Positions 36,955 through 48,925 of a stretch of 64,000 bases of DNA are shown here, one piece after another; the first letter of the stretch is position 1; every line of letters starts with the position of its first letter. The stretch is from Siphonodentalium dalli (taxonomy: Eukaryota > Mollusca > Scaphopoda > Gadilida > Siphonodentaliidae). The notes below the pieces were generated by a model. That model was not told the origin of the DNA and made no database searches. It was given only the letters and a program-made list of their open reading frames with translations. The translations under genes and the position numbers were made by a program. Location: the NCBI GenBank assembly GCA_032622095.1, contig CP136069.1, positions 108,590,278 through 108,654,277 on the forward strand, read 5' to 3'.

Positions 36955-37740
36955 AATCTTGCAATAATAGGCAAAAACTTAACCCTCCCCCCAATGTCAT
37001 AAAATGCTGAGTATAGCCATCGCCGTGGATTGGATCCCAGAATGATAGAATAGTGCGTAGTATTTGATTTTATTTATTGTAGAACACGCATAACAAGTGT
37101 AAAATGCGAATTTCCAACAATATTCACTATTAGAAGAGTATCAAAATCCAAGATGGCGTCCAATATGGCGGTCAGTTTTTATTTTAAGACTTTGTGAAGT
37201 GACATACGAAAAATCCAGAAAAGGAACGTCCCCAGTGGTAAAATCTATATTATTGTAATGACTACATATAATAACATTCATATCAAACATTAATTTGACC
37301 ATTAATACATCTTTTCAATTGGTAAAATAATAGGTAAAAATTTATCCCTGCATCCAATGTCATAAAATTTGAAATAAATTTATCGCCTGGGATTGGAACC
37401 ACGAATGATAGCATGATGCGCAGTATTTTGTTTTATTTAATGTAGAACACACATACGAAGTGACAGGTATGAATTTCCATCAATATTCACTAATAGAAGA
37501 GTGTGAAACTACAAGATGGCGTCCAATATGGCGTCCAATTTTAATTGTACCACTTAGCGAACGGACATACGGACGAACTATAAAGGGGACATCCCCTGTG
37601 GCATTGTATATCATTGAAGTGACTACATAGACGATATTTCATATGGAACAGTAGTTTCACCATTAGTCCATCTTATCAGTTGGAGAATTAGTAAACAAAA
37701 ACTTAACCACCACCAGTCACAAACGTCCACATAATGGCGG
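36955..37740. repeat. Tandem repeat, ~360-bp unit, ~2.3 copies
   Basis: ATAATAGGCAAAAACTTA (36967), ATAATAGGTAAAAATTTA (37327) and AAACAAAAACTTAACC (37693) begin successive units. Shared internal landmarks are CCAATGTCATAAAAT, TAGAACACRCATA, TTCCAWCAATATTCACTA and AAGATGGCGTCCAATATGGC. The third unit is truncated. Confidence 0.87.
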
Positions 37741-38948
37741 CACTTGTGAATATAGTCCAGAATGCAAAGAATTAAGCAAATCGTTAGGAATTACTTTGCG
37801 TTGAATACAACGAAGAAACATAAAATGTCAAATTTGCATCCACATCTGGTCTTAGGAGACAACCAAAATCCAACATGACGTCTAATTCTAATGTCAACAC
37901 GTTGCGAACAATGAATACGAAAGCCGGTCAAAATGTGTCAATCGGCAGTTTGAAGCGATATATTGTTTCGATTGTGTGTTTATATTAGACGTCGATATGT
38001 TGTGTTTGAGTGATGGTGGTAAGACAACATTTTTTCGGATAAACCTTTGACATGACTGTCTCAAATAAACTTAACAAACTGTCGACCAGCTCCCTACGGG
38101 CGGGTAAACCGTGTCTTTCATGTTGCCATTGGTTTGGTAGTATCCTACATCACGTTCAAAATGTCACACCCTTTATAGCTATGACGCAAGGATTAATACT
38201 GGATGGAAATTTGCATTTATTGAATGTTTAGGTTGTATTGTTTAGCAATTATAAGGAACTTTATATCAAATATTTGGAGAAAGACAAACCAACCAAAATA
38301 AAAAACACTTAGCGAAATTCCGAGAATGACTTAAATAGTTTAATTTGCTGAATCGTGTATCGTGTATCGATCTCCAGTGCGCATTTTGACTATTGTTTGA
38401 CAAGTTTATGTCATTTTGAGACGTTAAGTAAGTAAGCATTAATATGAACATAAGCTAGCTTAATTAACGAACCAAAGCTGAACAACATGGGTGCCCGTTT
38501 GGTGGGGTTGGGCGATTAACTATTTATGTGGTCATTCAACCAGTAAAACTGCTGTTGTGACATGGCGGCTGAAATGACGATAAACCATTATCAACCAACC
38601 AACATGGATATTCCTGTGGCTTCAATCTCACATGATTGAATCATTTTACAACTGGTACCTCAATTTCATAAAGTTAGAAATATTCTAAATGTGGCCATTT
38701 GTTGGTCTACGGTAGTTATACAACAGATTTTCCACTGAATACCAAAGTTAGGGGGGGCAAAACCAGAACCCCTCCCACCAGTTATGTGGTTCTAAACTCA
38801 GCTCATAAATCACCATCTACCGGTACATGTACATCTATCAGGACTATGAGTTCGAACTCCGTAAAATAACAGAAGCTGAGAAACTGGTGTGAATTAAACT
38901 GTGACGGGGTCTCAAGCATGTCTACCCCTGCACATCAGAAAAATGCCA
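37741..38948. other. No gene; possible tail-like segment at 38500-38610
   Basis: The stretch is mostly unassigned. GGGCGATTAACTATTTATG followed by GACATGGCGGCTGAAATGAC and ending CATTATCAACCAACCAAC resembles the 3' tail of a retroposon with a short tandem end. I saw no second copy in the window, so this is only a suggestion. Confidence 0.4.
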
Positions 38949-39218
38949 TTAACCTTATCATGACTGGAGCTCAATGAATTTTTGCGAAAAACTTGGTCCA
39001 ATGCACACTTATATATGGGAGTCTCCCATTGGGAGCCTCGCATATATAAGAAAAGACATTGGCCAAACAACATTTGCCTTAACATTGTAAACCAGTGCAC
39101 TTTTATATGCGAGGCTCACCATGAGAGACATGCATATATTTGTACATGTATACAAATGCATTATACGAGTGTGCACAGGCACATTATATTTAATGCTGCA
39201 CCAGTATGAAAGGGTTAA
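38949..39218. mobile_element. 262-bp TTAA-flanked MITE (piggyBac-like)
   Basis: TTAA (38949-38952) then CCTTATCATGACTGG is mirrored by CCAGTATGAAAGGG then TTAA (39215-39218). Inside are units with CCAATGCAC/CCAGTGCAC, TATATGGGAGTCTCCCATTG and CGAGGCTC. The TTAA duplication with CCC-type ends suggests piggyBac-like mobilisation. There is no transposase frame. Confidence 0.83.
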
Positions 39219-41070
39219 ATGGCAAAAGTAGCTTGAGGGTGGATGTGATCCATCATATCGCAGGTCAATTCAACCAGTCCCACACAATTTCATGTTCAAG
39301 TTCTTGTGTACTAATTTATAGCACAAACTCATTGCCAGTTGATAGAAATACATGATTTTCAATTTTGTCAATAATTCATAATTTCACTCACCTTGCAGTG
39401 TGTAGACTATAGTGATATTGTTGTTATATATTCTGTCATATTTTCACAATAAAAGGTAAACTACCACCAGGAATGAAAAGAAATTGCAATTCAATATTCA
39501 GGCAAATGCTTTAGAATTTCTACAGCAAGTCAGGAGCTTTTACAAGAATCAAAGTGTTGAAAATGAGTTAAATGAAAATCATGAATAATGTAAACATGAT
39601 TTTACATGTACTCTTGTCGGATCAAAATATTTCTGTCATTTGTGCAGTATAATGGCGGCATGATTGAGATTTCTTGTACTATAGTGGAATATAAGACAGG
39701 GAACACTCAAGGTTGGGTGTATTTAGAGCGAAAATAAAGTAATAGGGAACATCTCTCAGTCTAATACAAGGTCATAACTCCGAAAAGAGTGCAGACAAAA
39801 CTTGCCCTGTGAAGGACGGGGTCAAACGAAGGTCTCCACATATACACTGTACCTCCGAACCATCTGAATCCTCAATCACAAATTTCCAAGTCAAGGAAGG
39901 GTTGTAACTGGCAAATATGAAACTGGTATTTGGGGATCCTTTCCACCAACCTATGCTAAACGTACAAGAACACCCTATAATTAACACCCCGAGTTACAAG
40001 CTTAAATATTCTTTCAGACACAAATTTCTAACTCAAACAAGGGCCGTAACTCTGGTAAACATTAGAGGTGTGACTGTCTCAATGGGACTAAGGATACCCC
40101 CTTTTTTAAAACACTAAGATGGTTCACATGTCAGTAAACATTTAGTTAAAATAATAAAATAACAGATTCCCATTGCAGGTACAAAACCCTAACCCCAATC
40201 ATAAACCTATTGAGCAAATGAGAGGCCGATCATGATCGGCAGATGTTAACCCATTCCTTCGCGATAGTAAATTACTATGATTGGAAACATAAAGGAGAGT
40301 TTTGATGTTGAATTATAGAGCATACTGTTACGTATTATTATAGACCATACATGTACATAACTCAACTTATTGGAATTTATGGGTCACTCGCATTTACATG
40401 TACCGTATGTAAGATAATGCACTGGAACAGGATCTGTAATGCGCTGCACCACCACAGCCTTGGGTTAAATGTGAAAAGGTGACCATGGAATAATTACTTG
40501 GTCTGCTTGGTCAAGAGATTGCAATTTAAGTTTACAATGACAATGTATCGCATTCTACCAACAGCAGCCATCAAGATAAGATACCATACTGCTGACCCAT
40601 TGGTATGAATTATTTATACACCACAGCGGTCAACAAATCACAGGCATCGTTTATGCTGAAGACTGGTATCACTATTAAACCAATAACATGTGATCTGAAT
40701 TGTTGAAACTGTTTTTTTAAATTAGATACAATAACTTTCTTTATCTGCACATTAGCATAAGAAAAATTATATAGCCATATTGTATTAATAGCTACAGTAG
40801 TCCAAAGGCATGGGATGGAATTGGTGAATTGGGTTTAATGTCGCTCAAAACAAATTTACCAGTACACAACACAATACATGTACGGGTATTTTCTACCGAT
40901 TTAAAAAAAATTTGATGTGCTGACTCGGGTACCCTTGGCAGAGTTGTAATGGTGTTAGTTTTTCAAATTTTGGATTTTTTTTTAATTTAATAATTAAACA
41001 AATTTTTTTATTCATTTATTGATACTGTGTTGGCCTTCTTTTTGTGTCGGCGACCTTGACACTTTATTGA
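39219..41070. other. No gene recognised; perfect 16-bp palindrome at 40225-40240
   Basis: There is no convincing frame. GGTCATAACTCCG (39771) and GGGCCGTAACTCTGG (40042) are copies of a short motif also seen at 41868 and 43999. GCCGATCATGATCGGC is a perfect palindrome of unknown meaning. Confidence 0.45.
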
Positions 41071-41071
41071 T

Positions 41072-41500
41072 AGAATTCGCGGAAGCGTCCTTTCACATTC
41101 AATAGGAATTCTAACTGCAAGTGTTTACAATCGTTTTTATTTTTACACAAAACAAATATACAAGCTTTAATAATTCATATAATTCACACAGAAATAAGGA
41201 AACATACATGAAATGTTTGTGAACAAAGCATGTTAGAAGAAATAGAAAAGCGGTTTCGGTTTTCGGTTTAGTTCACTTCCTTGTTGGGGAATTCCCGGAA
41301 ATCTTCCTTTCACATTGAATTCTCAGAATTGCAACTGGAACTTCAGGTGTTTACAAACTCAACAAACAACCAAATAAATATTCAAATTTTAATAAATCAT
41401 ACAATTCACAAATAAATATGTAAACATACAGGAAATGTGTGCCAACAGAAGCATGTTACTGAAAAGAGATAGAAAACCACGTGTGTTATGAAATTGAAAA
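41072..41500. repeat. Tandem duplication, ~217-bp unit, two copies
   Basis: Unit 1 begins GAATTCGCGGAAGCGTCC and unit 2 GAATTCCCGGAAATCTTCC. Both continue CTTTCACATT, GGTGTTTACAA/AAGTGTTTACAA, TTTTAATAA-TCAT and GAAACATACAT/GTAAACATACA, and end with GCATGTTA and a purine-rich GATAGAAAA/AATAGAAAA segment. Confidence 0.85.
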
Positions 41501-42135
41501 TTGCCGTCTTCGCTCTCGCGATGGTCATCTTCAACAACTTTGCATTAAGTTTTCCCATAAAAAACGTATTTCAAGGTAAATAATTTTACAAATTGCTATA
41601 AATTTGACACCATCAGGTGATTTTTACCCCTTCTCATCAACATTTTTGGCGATTTTCGTATGCATAAAAACGGAATAGAGTCCGACCCTTATGCAAATAA
41701 ACGATTAAAAAATAGTCTTTTTATGAGGAAATGGTTTGGTGCATGCATATTTTATGCAGATAGCCGAAATATGCATTTAAACGATATGCAATTAACTGAA
41801 ATTGACTGTATTGTGGTTTTTTTTGGATAATTTTTTTTTAATATAGAGTGAATATTTTTTAGAAAAAGGGCCATAACTCAGTTAAAAAGAGATCTGTCTT
41901 TTGGGCTCAGACATTCATATGTAAAATTCCGATCAGATAGAAAATGTTTGAGTTATCACACCATGCAAAAATGTCCATGGACACACAGACAGATGACGAG
42001 TGGTCACTATCTTTATCATACTATGGCATGGCTAAACATAATGAACGTGTCAATGACACTGTAGCTCAACTTGGAAAGGGAATAATTTCATGTGTTACAG
42101 TCAATGGAGTGATTAGGAATGTGGAAAGTTGAAAG
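41501..42135. other. No gene recognised
   Basis: AT-rich. GGGCCATAACTCAGTTAAAA at 41868 belongs to the scattered GGCCATAACTC motif. A 62-codon frame at 41944-42132 lacks recognisable features. Confidence 0.45.
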
Positions 42136-43520
42136 GCCTACCGTAGTTATGCAATGAGTGAAATCCAAGATGCCGCTTGCAGCCATGTTTTTTTGCTGAA
42201 TGACCACAAAGTGACAAATTCCCATCTACATGTCATTAACATCCATCACAAATTTCATGATGATCTGACAGAAGATCATATGACCTGTGGCCTGTGCCAA
42301 AGGATTTATTCATTCAAAGAGTAAAATCCAAGATGGCTGCTGTCGGCCATGTTTTTTGGCCCAATGACCACAAAATGGCTCGTTCCCATCTACATGTCAT
42401 TGTTAACATCCATGACAAATTTCATGAAGATCCGACCAAAGGTACGACCTGTAGCCTGTGCAGAAGGATTTAGTCATGCAAAGAGTAAAATCCAAGATGG
42501 CTGCTGGCGGCCATGTTTTTTGGCCGAACAACCCCAAAATGACTCGTTTCCATCGACATGTCAATATTAGCATCAATCACAAATTTCATGATGACCAGAC
42601 GAACAGTACAACCTGTAGCCGTTCTACCGCTATACTTAAAGTAATTGACCACCAATAACGTGGTGTCACCCCGTTAATATGGCAGTACTATACCGCGGTA
42701 TCCTCCAATACCGCGGTACTGATACCGCTTGTTAACGCGAACAAGTATGTGTGAGTAAATACCTCCCCTCAAAGAGTTCCATGAAAATCACCGCGGTATT
42801 CAACAAAATTAATGCGGTGCCCGCTAAAAGACTGCAGTATCATTATCGCCCAATACCGTAACTCCACCGCCATGACCGTCTTGATACCGCTACCCGCTTA
42901 TTACCGGTATCACCGCGGTCATGACCGGGGTATCACCCTGTTTTTCTGGTCAATTACTTTGAGAATAGCGGTACATGGCGGCCATGTTTTTTCCCCGAAT
43001 GACCCCAAAATTACTCGTTCTCATCTAGATGTCAATGTCAACAGCCATGACAAATCTCATAATGATCTGACCAAAGGTACAATCTGTAGCCCGTGCCAAA
43101 GGATTTAGTCATGCAAAGAGTAAAATTCAAGATGGCTGCTGGCAGCCATGTTTTTTGGCCCAATGACCCCAAAATGGCTCGTTCCCATCTACATGTACAT
43201 GTCATTGTTAATATCCATGACAAATTTCATGAAAATCTGAAAATCTATGACCTGTAGCCCGTGCCAAAGGATTGTCATGCAAAGAGTAAAATCCAAGATG
43301 GCGGCCATGTTTTTTTGCCGAATGACCCCAAAATGACTCGTTCCCATCTACATGTGTCAATGTCAACACCATGACAAATTTCATAATCATCTGACCAAAG
43401 GTACAACCTGTAGCCCGTGCTAAAGAAAATTGTTGACGAGTCACACACCCTCACACACACGGACGACGGATACCAAGCCATGGCAATAGCTCAAACTTTA
43501 CAAAGTAAAGTTGAGCTAAA
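42136..43520. repeat. Pearl-like tandem block: ~165-bp unit, six copies, terminal hairpin
   Basis: Copies begin near 42161, 42328, 42487, 42976, 43124 and 43289. Each has AATCCAAGATGGC (partial in the fourth), GGCCATGTTTTTT, GACCCCAAAATGACTCGTTC, CCATCTACATGTCAATGT, ATGACAAATTTCATGATGAT and GTACAACCTGTAGCC. The block ends with CACACACGGACGACGGATAC, then a hairpin at 43487-43517 whose arms are TAGCTCAAACTTTAC and GTAAAGTTGAGCTA. Bivalve 'pearl' elements have a core of tandem ~160-bp repeats; the resemblance is in architecture only. Confidence 0.85.
42625..42973. mobile_element. 345-bp MITE rich in ACCGCGGT, inserted in the pearl-like block
   Basis: The left end CCGCTATACTTAAAGTAATT (42627) and the inverse right end AATTACTTTGAGAATAGCGG (to 42971) are bounded by TA on both sides. 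The TIRs run about 25 bp (to TTGACCA). The interior has many ACCGCGGTA-like palindromes. The tandem unit is missing about 60 bp at the junction, so the insertion or a later event deleted part of it. Confidence 0.87.
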
Positions 43521-44826
43521 AATGTAGGACAAAATTATACATTTTGCAAAGATTTTCTAAGTCGAAAAATGGGGATGTAACTCCACCAAAAAAAGTCTGA
43601 CAGATGTCATAATCGCAGATCCCCATGTTGTGGATGTCTGTGCCAACTTCCATGGAAAATGATCAGAAAACAGCTGAGAAAAACTCCAGACAAATTTATG
43701 TCCACAGACAAGCTGATTGGAGTATAAACCCCCTTCTCCACAACCGCGTTGCAGGGGGTATTATTAATGGACAAAACATTTCCCCCCCAACACTACGACA
43801 TAAGACAACAAAATCCAATAATAAAGACATCCACAGCCAGAGGTCAGAGTAGATTTTATATAGCGGTAGCATTCTCTACCAATACATGTTTTTTCATTGT
43901 AAATTGCTTTGCAGAAATTGAAAAACGCATCACAAATTGCAAATCCAGTTACACTGATATACAGCATGTTTGTTATGGACGCTACACAAGTCCAGTAAAG
44001 GGCCATAACTCTGGGAAAAAGTCTGAACAAAACCTCCATTATGTGGACATCCACAATCCTGATCTACATGCACCAGCATGCCGAAGGACACCCAAATTGG
44101 AATTCCCATTTTTGAGCTGTGTTGTGAAATGATAGTTATGGACAGACAGAATGACCCACCGAAATGAAAGGCAGACTGAGGTACATGTATCACTATATAT
44201 ACCCCTAATCCTTGGTACGGGTACTTTTACATACTGTATACATGTACATGTACCGGTACACCAATCAGTAAGCCTGGGGGGGGGCGGGCTTGTGCATGTA
44301 CATGTATTTACTCATAAAGTTGGTACTGGGCTTACTCACAAGGCCCCCTCCCCTTTGCAAACATTCAGTTAGCCTTCAAGTGCTGACATACCATCATGTT
44401 TTATATCATTACCGTTATTTTTATTTTGGTACTGAAAAAGATAATGTGTTTTATTTATATCATTAAAAAAATTAAGTCACATGATAATGACCAGAAACAG
44501 TGACAAGACAGTTCTATACATTTGGAATAAAAAAAGCACAGATGTGCTCAAGTACATGTATCTTCTCCTACAGGGTACCTGTATTCTACAGGATAGAAAG
44601 ACATGATTGTATTCACCTTCCAAATGCTCAACAATTCCAAATTTTCTCACACTGAGCCAAACAACCATGGTCAGCCGGCTTTTCCTGGTTTTTGCCTGTA
44701 GCCGTGTGCATTTGTCTGGAGTTAGACCACTAGATGTTAGGTTTTATGCAATTTTTCAGGTTAAAATATCTGAATGTTCTCATACCGGGGGTGCAAATGA
44801 AAACAATTTGGTTCAAGCGATATATC
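43521..44826. other. No gene recognised; scattered low-copy motifs
   Basis: GGGCCATAACTCTGGGAAAA (43999) and ATGTAACTCCACC (43574) are relatives of the dispersed GGCCATAACTC motif. 44195-44320 is rich in TACATGTA and has a 9-base G run at about 44277. No convincing coding frame is present. Confidence 0.45.
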
Positions 44827-45678
44827 ACATAGCCAGGGTTTCCGCTATACCGACAGGGGGTTCCCTTGACGGCCCAGTTCCCCTCACCAAGTTTTCCCCT
44901 CCTGCGATACCCCAGGACATACTGCATGTCTATAAAGTATACAGATGTTTAAAACTTCTGAATTTTGTTGGAATACATGTAGTACTAAGGAATTTTAAAA
45001 GGCGAATTTATTTTATATCTTGTGAGTGTACACACTCTAAACGCGTTGTTAAATTGAAACATGAAGTGATCGGAACTGACATCACTAGAAGCTATGCCTT
45101 TGAGGCTAGTTACTAGTATGTTACCCGGTTATGCTATGCAAAAGAGCAGTATTTTAATCATACCGGTCATGTTTTATACCACAAAATATACTATTAACTT
45201 TGTAATAGAGCGAGAGAGAAATGTGGGAGTAGCCGCACCGGGCATCAAGGCATCTTACCACTGCCCACAAAGAATACTCGTCAGCCAGATATGTAATCAG
45301 CCTTAATATATTCCGATTATTTTATCCATCCAAAATATCTGCTGATTCTTCCATTGAGTCTTTTAACATTAATGGGCATGTTTAACTCGGGATCCAAATT
45401 ACTGGTGTTCTGTACATCTACTTCGTAAATTAATTTATATCTAATAAATTTACTAGTTTTAAAGTTACAGGTACATGTATAAGGGTTGATAGCTTGGCAC
45501 TCGGGCAGAAATGTAACAAAACAGTCTGCCATTTCTACTCTAACATGATTCTATTGGCCGATATAACGAAAGTAGTTCAACCAGTGCTAAAAGTAAAACA
45601 GGCTACTTTTACCTGGATTTTTCCCCTTGATGGCTACCGGCCCCATTCCCCTACCCCTAGCGGAAACCCTGACATAGC
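44827..45678. mobile_element. 838-bp TIR element with 7-bp target duplication (hAT-like)
   Basis: The left end 44834 starts CAGGGTTTCCGCTA and the right end 45671 is the exact inverse, TAGCGGAAACCCTG. Direct repeats ACATAGC lie at 44827-44833 and 45672-45678. CAGGG ends fit hAT elements, which normally duplicate 8 bp, so one base may have changed. The 169-codon frame at 44607-45116 crosses the left boundary and is therefore not a gene. Confidence 0.86.
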
Positions 45679-45965
45679 AAATATCAAAATATCAAATAAT
45701 CTGAAATGTGTTGTTCCATGTAGTCTGTAGAATACTCAAATGTGATTATATGACTAGATCATGTGACTATATACACTGTACTAGTACTATGAAATTATGA
45801 AAATGAATGTTAATAAAAACTTTGGCAATCTGCCTATCACTAGAAATGTGATTATGTTGACACATTTCTTGATTAAAGACACTCTTACATGATAAATTCA
45901 AATACTAGTAGTATCGTTATCTGCATTAGGCACTGTTCTATTAAAATTTCATGCAATAAACTATT

Positions 45966-46220
45966 TACAGGAGGGTGGATGTCCAAAACTCACCTAAAAA
46001 AAATTCCTGAAATGGAAAAAGGGTGGGTGTCCAAAATTGCCCGTCTGGAAAAAATAAAAATGATCATACATGCCTGGAATTGTTTTTGGACCCCCCCCCC
46101 CCCCCCCCCCCCCCCCGGGTGGTTAGGGAATTTTTTATTTTTTATCCAGTTGCAGAAATACTGAACTACAATCATGTTGTGGTGAAAGTACTGAGTATTA
46201 CTTGAACAACACAGTGGAAA
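45966..46220. mobile_element. Fragment related to the AGGCC-TIR family
   Basis: TTTTTTATCCAGTTGCAGA, CTGAACTACA, TTGTGGTGAAAGT and ACTTGAACAACACAGTGGAA (46139-46220) match in order TTTTTTATCCAGCTGCAGA, TTGAACTACA, TTGTGGGGAAAGT and ACTTGATCAACACAGTGGAA at 62268-62368. A 26-base C run interrupts the start. No termini are visible. Confidence 0.65.
46091..46116. repeat. Poly-C tract, 26 bases
   Basis: An uninterrupted run of C. The complementary strand could form G-quadruplex structure, and the length may be unreliable in assembly. Confidence 0.97.
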
Positions 46221-47070
46221 TACCCTGCTGGACAAAACAAGTGTCCACTTAACTGCGGTTAGCATTGCCACCGCGGCCGAAATGCTACTACACCGCAGCT
46301 CCACAAGCTAACTACAATTGGGCCGTGGTGTAATTGTCATTCGGCATGGTGTACATGTAGTTTCTACGGTGTACTTTCATCAAACTGAAAAAAGACAATA
46401 CAAACCAGAAATCTAACCACGGTGTACATGCCATTCGACCGCGAGGGTACTAGTAGTTGCCTTTCGCCACAGTGAACTTGCTGTTTGGCCGCAGTGTACT
46501 TGCTGTTAGGCCGCGGTGCTCAACTGCAGTTACAAACTCTGACACCGCCAGTGATGGATCCAGGGATTTTTTGGGGACACCTGTTTTGGGACCATGATAT
46601 GCCAAAGAGCCTGCATAAGAAAATGCACTGGCTTACATGTACAAGGTCACGATAAAGGCCAATGTATTATCTTTTATATGTGAGGCTCCTTAGATGGGAG
46701 GCTCTCATTTATATAAGAGAATGCATTGGCACAGGAATTTTGCAAAATTTCAAGAAGCCCCAGTCATGAAAGGGTTAAAATATTTCTCACTGGACACTTG
46801 ATTAAGCATATAAAGACTCTATATCAACTGTATATTGATGATTTGCATTGCATGTTGTTGAATTATAATATAATATTTTCCTTCAAAATATAGAAAATTC
46901 AGCTTTAATAAAACTATGCACTTGCAATTTGGGGGCATTTAGGACACCAGAGTTTGGGCGCCCAAACCTGTAACAGGTATCAAAAGAGCCCTGGATCCTT
47001 CCCTGGACACCGCAGCCGAACTGCACATACAGCGCGGTGCCAATGGACACTTGTTTTGTCCAGCGAGGTA
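46221..47070. mobile_element. 846-bp TA-flanked element with GGACAAAACAAGTGTCC ends
   Basis: The left end (46223) reads CCCTGCTGGACAAAACAAGT and the right end (47068) is the inverse of CCTCGCTGGACAAAACAAGT. TIR similarity continues through GTCCA, and TA lies outside both ends. The interior is rich in CACCGCGGCC-like words and contains a nested piggyBac-like fragment. A 175-bp piece of the same family is at 51716-51890. Confidence 0.86.
46610..46778 (-). mobile_element. Nested fragment of the TTAA-CCCTTTCATGACTGG family
   Basis: Read on the minus strand, TTAA then CCCTTTCATGACTGGGGCTT begins at 46774. It continues TGTGCCAATGCATTCTCTTAT, GAGAGCCTCCCATC and CCAGTGCATTTTCTTAT, in the same order as 38953-39214. 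The other terminus is missing. Confidence 0.75.
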
Positions 47071-47121
47071 CATACATGTATTTACATTAAGAATGAATAA
47101 AAGATCAAACTTGGTTTATGC

Positions 47122-47555
47122 TTAAAGGTACTAGTACTCAATCCGATCAGAGGGTCCTATATTACTATTTCTTTGGCTTTGGGGGGAAAACAATATTTGA
47201 TTCGATTCAAGGAACCCATTAAACAAAGCTCAGAGTTATTAGATATTGATTTTTGAAATTTGTTATTTTCTCGAGATGAGTTCTAATAATTGCCCTTAAC
47301 GTCGTAATCTGCTCGAGATGTGTACACCAAAACACTATTGAAACAGATAAGGATGGATAACTCTAAAATCAAGTGGTAATAATAACGCAGTTTTGTTCTG
47401 GGCCAGAAAGAATAGAAATAACGAAACATCAAATATCGATATATGATCACCCTGAGCGTTGATTGGTAGGTTCCTCAGCTCAAATTAATTATTTTTACCC
47501 CCAAAGCCAAATAAATAGTAATATAGGGCCCTCTGATCGGATTTAGTATATGTGT
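47122..47555. mobile_element. ~425-bp TTAA-AGGTACT MITE with ~60-bp TIRs
   Basis: TTAA (47122-47125) then AGGTACTAGTACTCAATCCG. The TIR continues with ATCAGAGGGTCCTATATTAC and TTTGGCTTTGGGGG. The right TIR near 47495-47550 is the inverse (CCCCCAAAGCCAAATAAATA through TCGGATTTAGTATA). The right target TTAA has decayed. This is the fullest copy of a family that also has ends at 25819 and 56686. Confidence 0.82.
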
Positions 47556-48744
47556 GATTTGTTATTCAAATTTTCATACATTTGGTTACCGGTATATGTA
47601 CATGTAGCAGTCAGATTTATAGTTACATGAAGATTTGTAGCTTCTTTGAATGTTATGTCAGTCACATGGAATTGTCCCATTACTATTTACATGTACATAT
47701 ACATGTACAGTATACTAAATAGAATTAAAAATAACTAATGTACCAAAAGGCTAATTACATATTAGGATATTCATCAGATTGATCAATATTAACAGATCTA
47801 CTACTAACTAGTACTACAGTAGGTCTGTGAAGACTCATCATGAATCCAGTGTACCGCTATACATGTAGATTTCAAACAATAACGGTACACGGTACATGTA
47901 TCGTATTGCGTCATACCGGTAAATGCACAGATAATGATGGATAATGCAGTGCTTTTTTGCAAATACAGTGTATATATACAGTACCTCACTTCAAACTCTC
48001 CCAGGAATTTTTATTTTACATTCAAAACGACGAGTTTTCCTGTGTCCGGTCACCGTGTCCATTGAAAAACCAATCTGATACTGATATTAAAATAATTATA
48101 AAAGGAATAATTTTGAGTTACATATATAAACATGCACGCATAAAACACATATTTCAGTTTATGTAGGTTATATTGAGCTAGTGACATTTAAATTTACTCG
48201 TATCAATGGATGTACGGTATCAATGTTACATGTACATTATTACACCAGGACTGGGTACATGTACATCACACGAGTGGGCAGTACTTTATAAACATGGTCA
48301 TACGGTATGCTATATGGAGAGTCGTGCAGTGCATGATAGAAGATTACTAGTAAAGCTCCTGTGGTTTCACACCAGTGATATGTCCTCAATATACCAGTAT
48401 ATGGCAGGGATGCAGATGTCAACACTGCAGATTACGGAATGTCTTCAAAATACTACAAATTGGTCAGCTTATAACTACATGTACATAGTTGCATGCTTAC
48501 AGCTAGTTCAATTTGTGCGATGGAATGGGCTCGTGGCCACCGGTTCGACCATATGGTTTGGGCCGGTGAATTGGATAAATATTTCAATTAAATCCTCCGT
48601 ACTATCAAATGCTCGGACTACCGGTACATGTAATCATGTATATACATGTATATGTTGTATTGGCTTATCCCAAAGTGTAGCAGTCCCAATTCTATTGCTA
48701 CATACAGCTATGCTCTTATTAAGGGACCTGTTTAATGAGGTTAT
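47556..48744. other. TACATGTA-rich sequence; no supported gene
   Basis: A 186-codon frame at 48206-48766 is the longest unexplained ORF in the window. Its composition follows the TACATGTA/ACCGGTA words, it has no recognisable domain, and it ends inside the next repeat. I do not call it a gene. Confidence 0.5.
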
Positions 48745-48925
48745 GGGCCGGTATGTACCGCGGTGATACCACCAGAATACCATGGTGATACCACCAGAAT
48801 ACCACGTTTATTTTGTACCGCGGTGGAGGCGGTCGATCCGCGGTACTGGGCGGTATTCTTACCTCTGGTCACCACAGGTCACCGCGTTATTGGTGCTCGT
48901 TACCACAATACACCGCGTCATCCTC
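48745..48925. repeat. ACCGCGGT-rich segment related to the 42627 MITE
   Basis: Several GTACCGCGG and GGTGATACCACCAGAATACC units lie here (the latter twice in tandem). Read in reverse, AGCACCAATAACGCGGTGACC matches GACCACCAATAACGTGGTG at 42647. No TIRs are visible, so this looks like a decayed relative. Confidence 0.6.

Noticed and set aside
37020..37420. tRNA-like B box (GGTTCCAATCC in reverse) in the ~360-bp tandem repeat
   Set aside because: There is no matching A box at the right distance and no cloverleaf that I could draw. It is a chance resemblance or a very decayed relic.
38850..38870. GAGTTCGAACTCC resembling a tRNA T-loop
   Set aside because: It is a short palindrome without acceptor, D or anticodon stems around it.
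44607..45116. 169-codon plus-strand ORF
   Set aside because: It crosses the left end of the hAT-like element at 44834 and shows no domain.
48206..48766. 186-codon plus-strand ORF, longest outside the LINE
   Set aside because: Its composition is driven by TACATGTA and ACCGGTA words, it ends within an ACCGCGGT-rich repeat, and nothing in it resembles a protein family. Transcript evidence would be needed.
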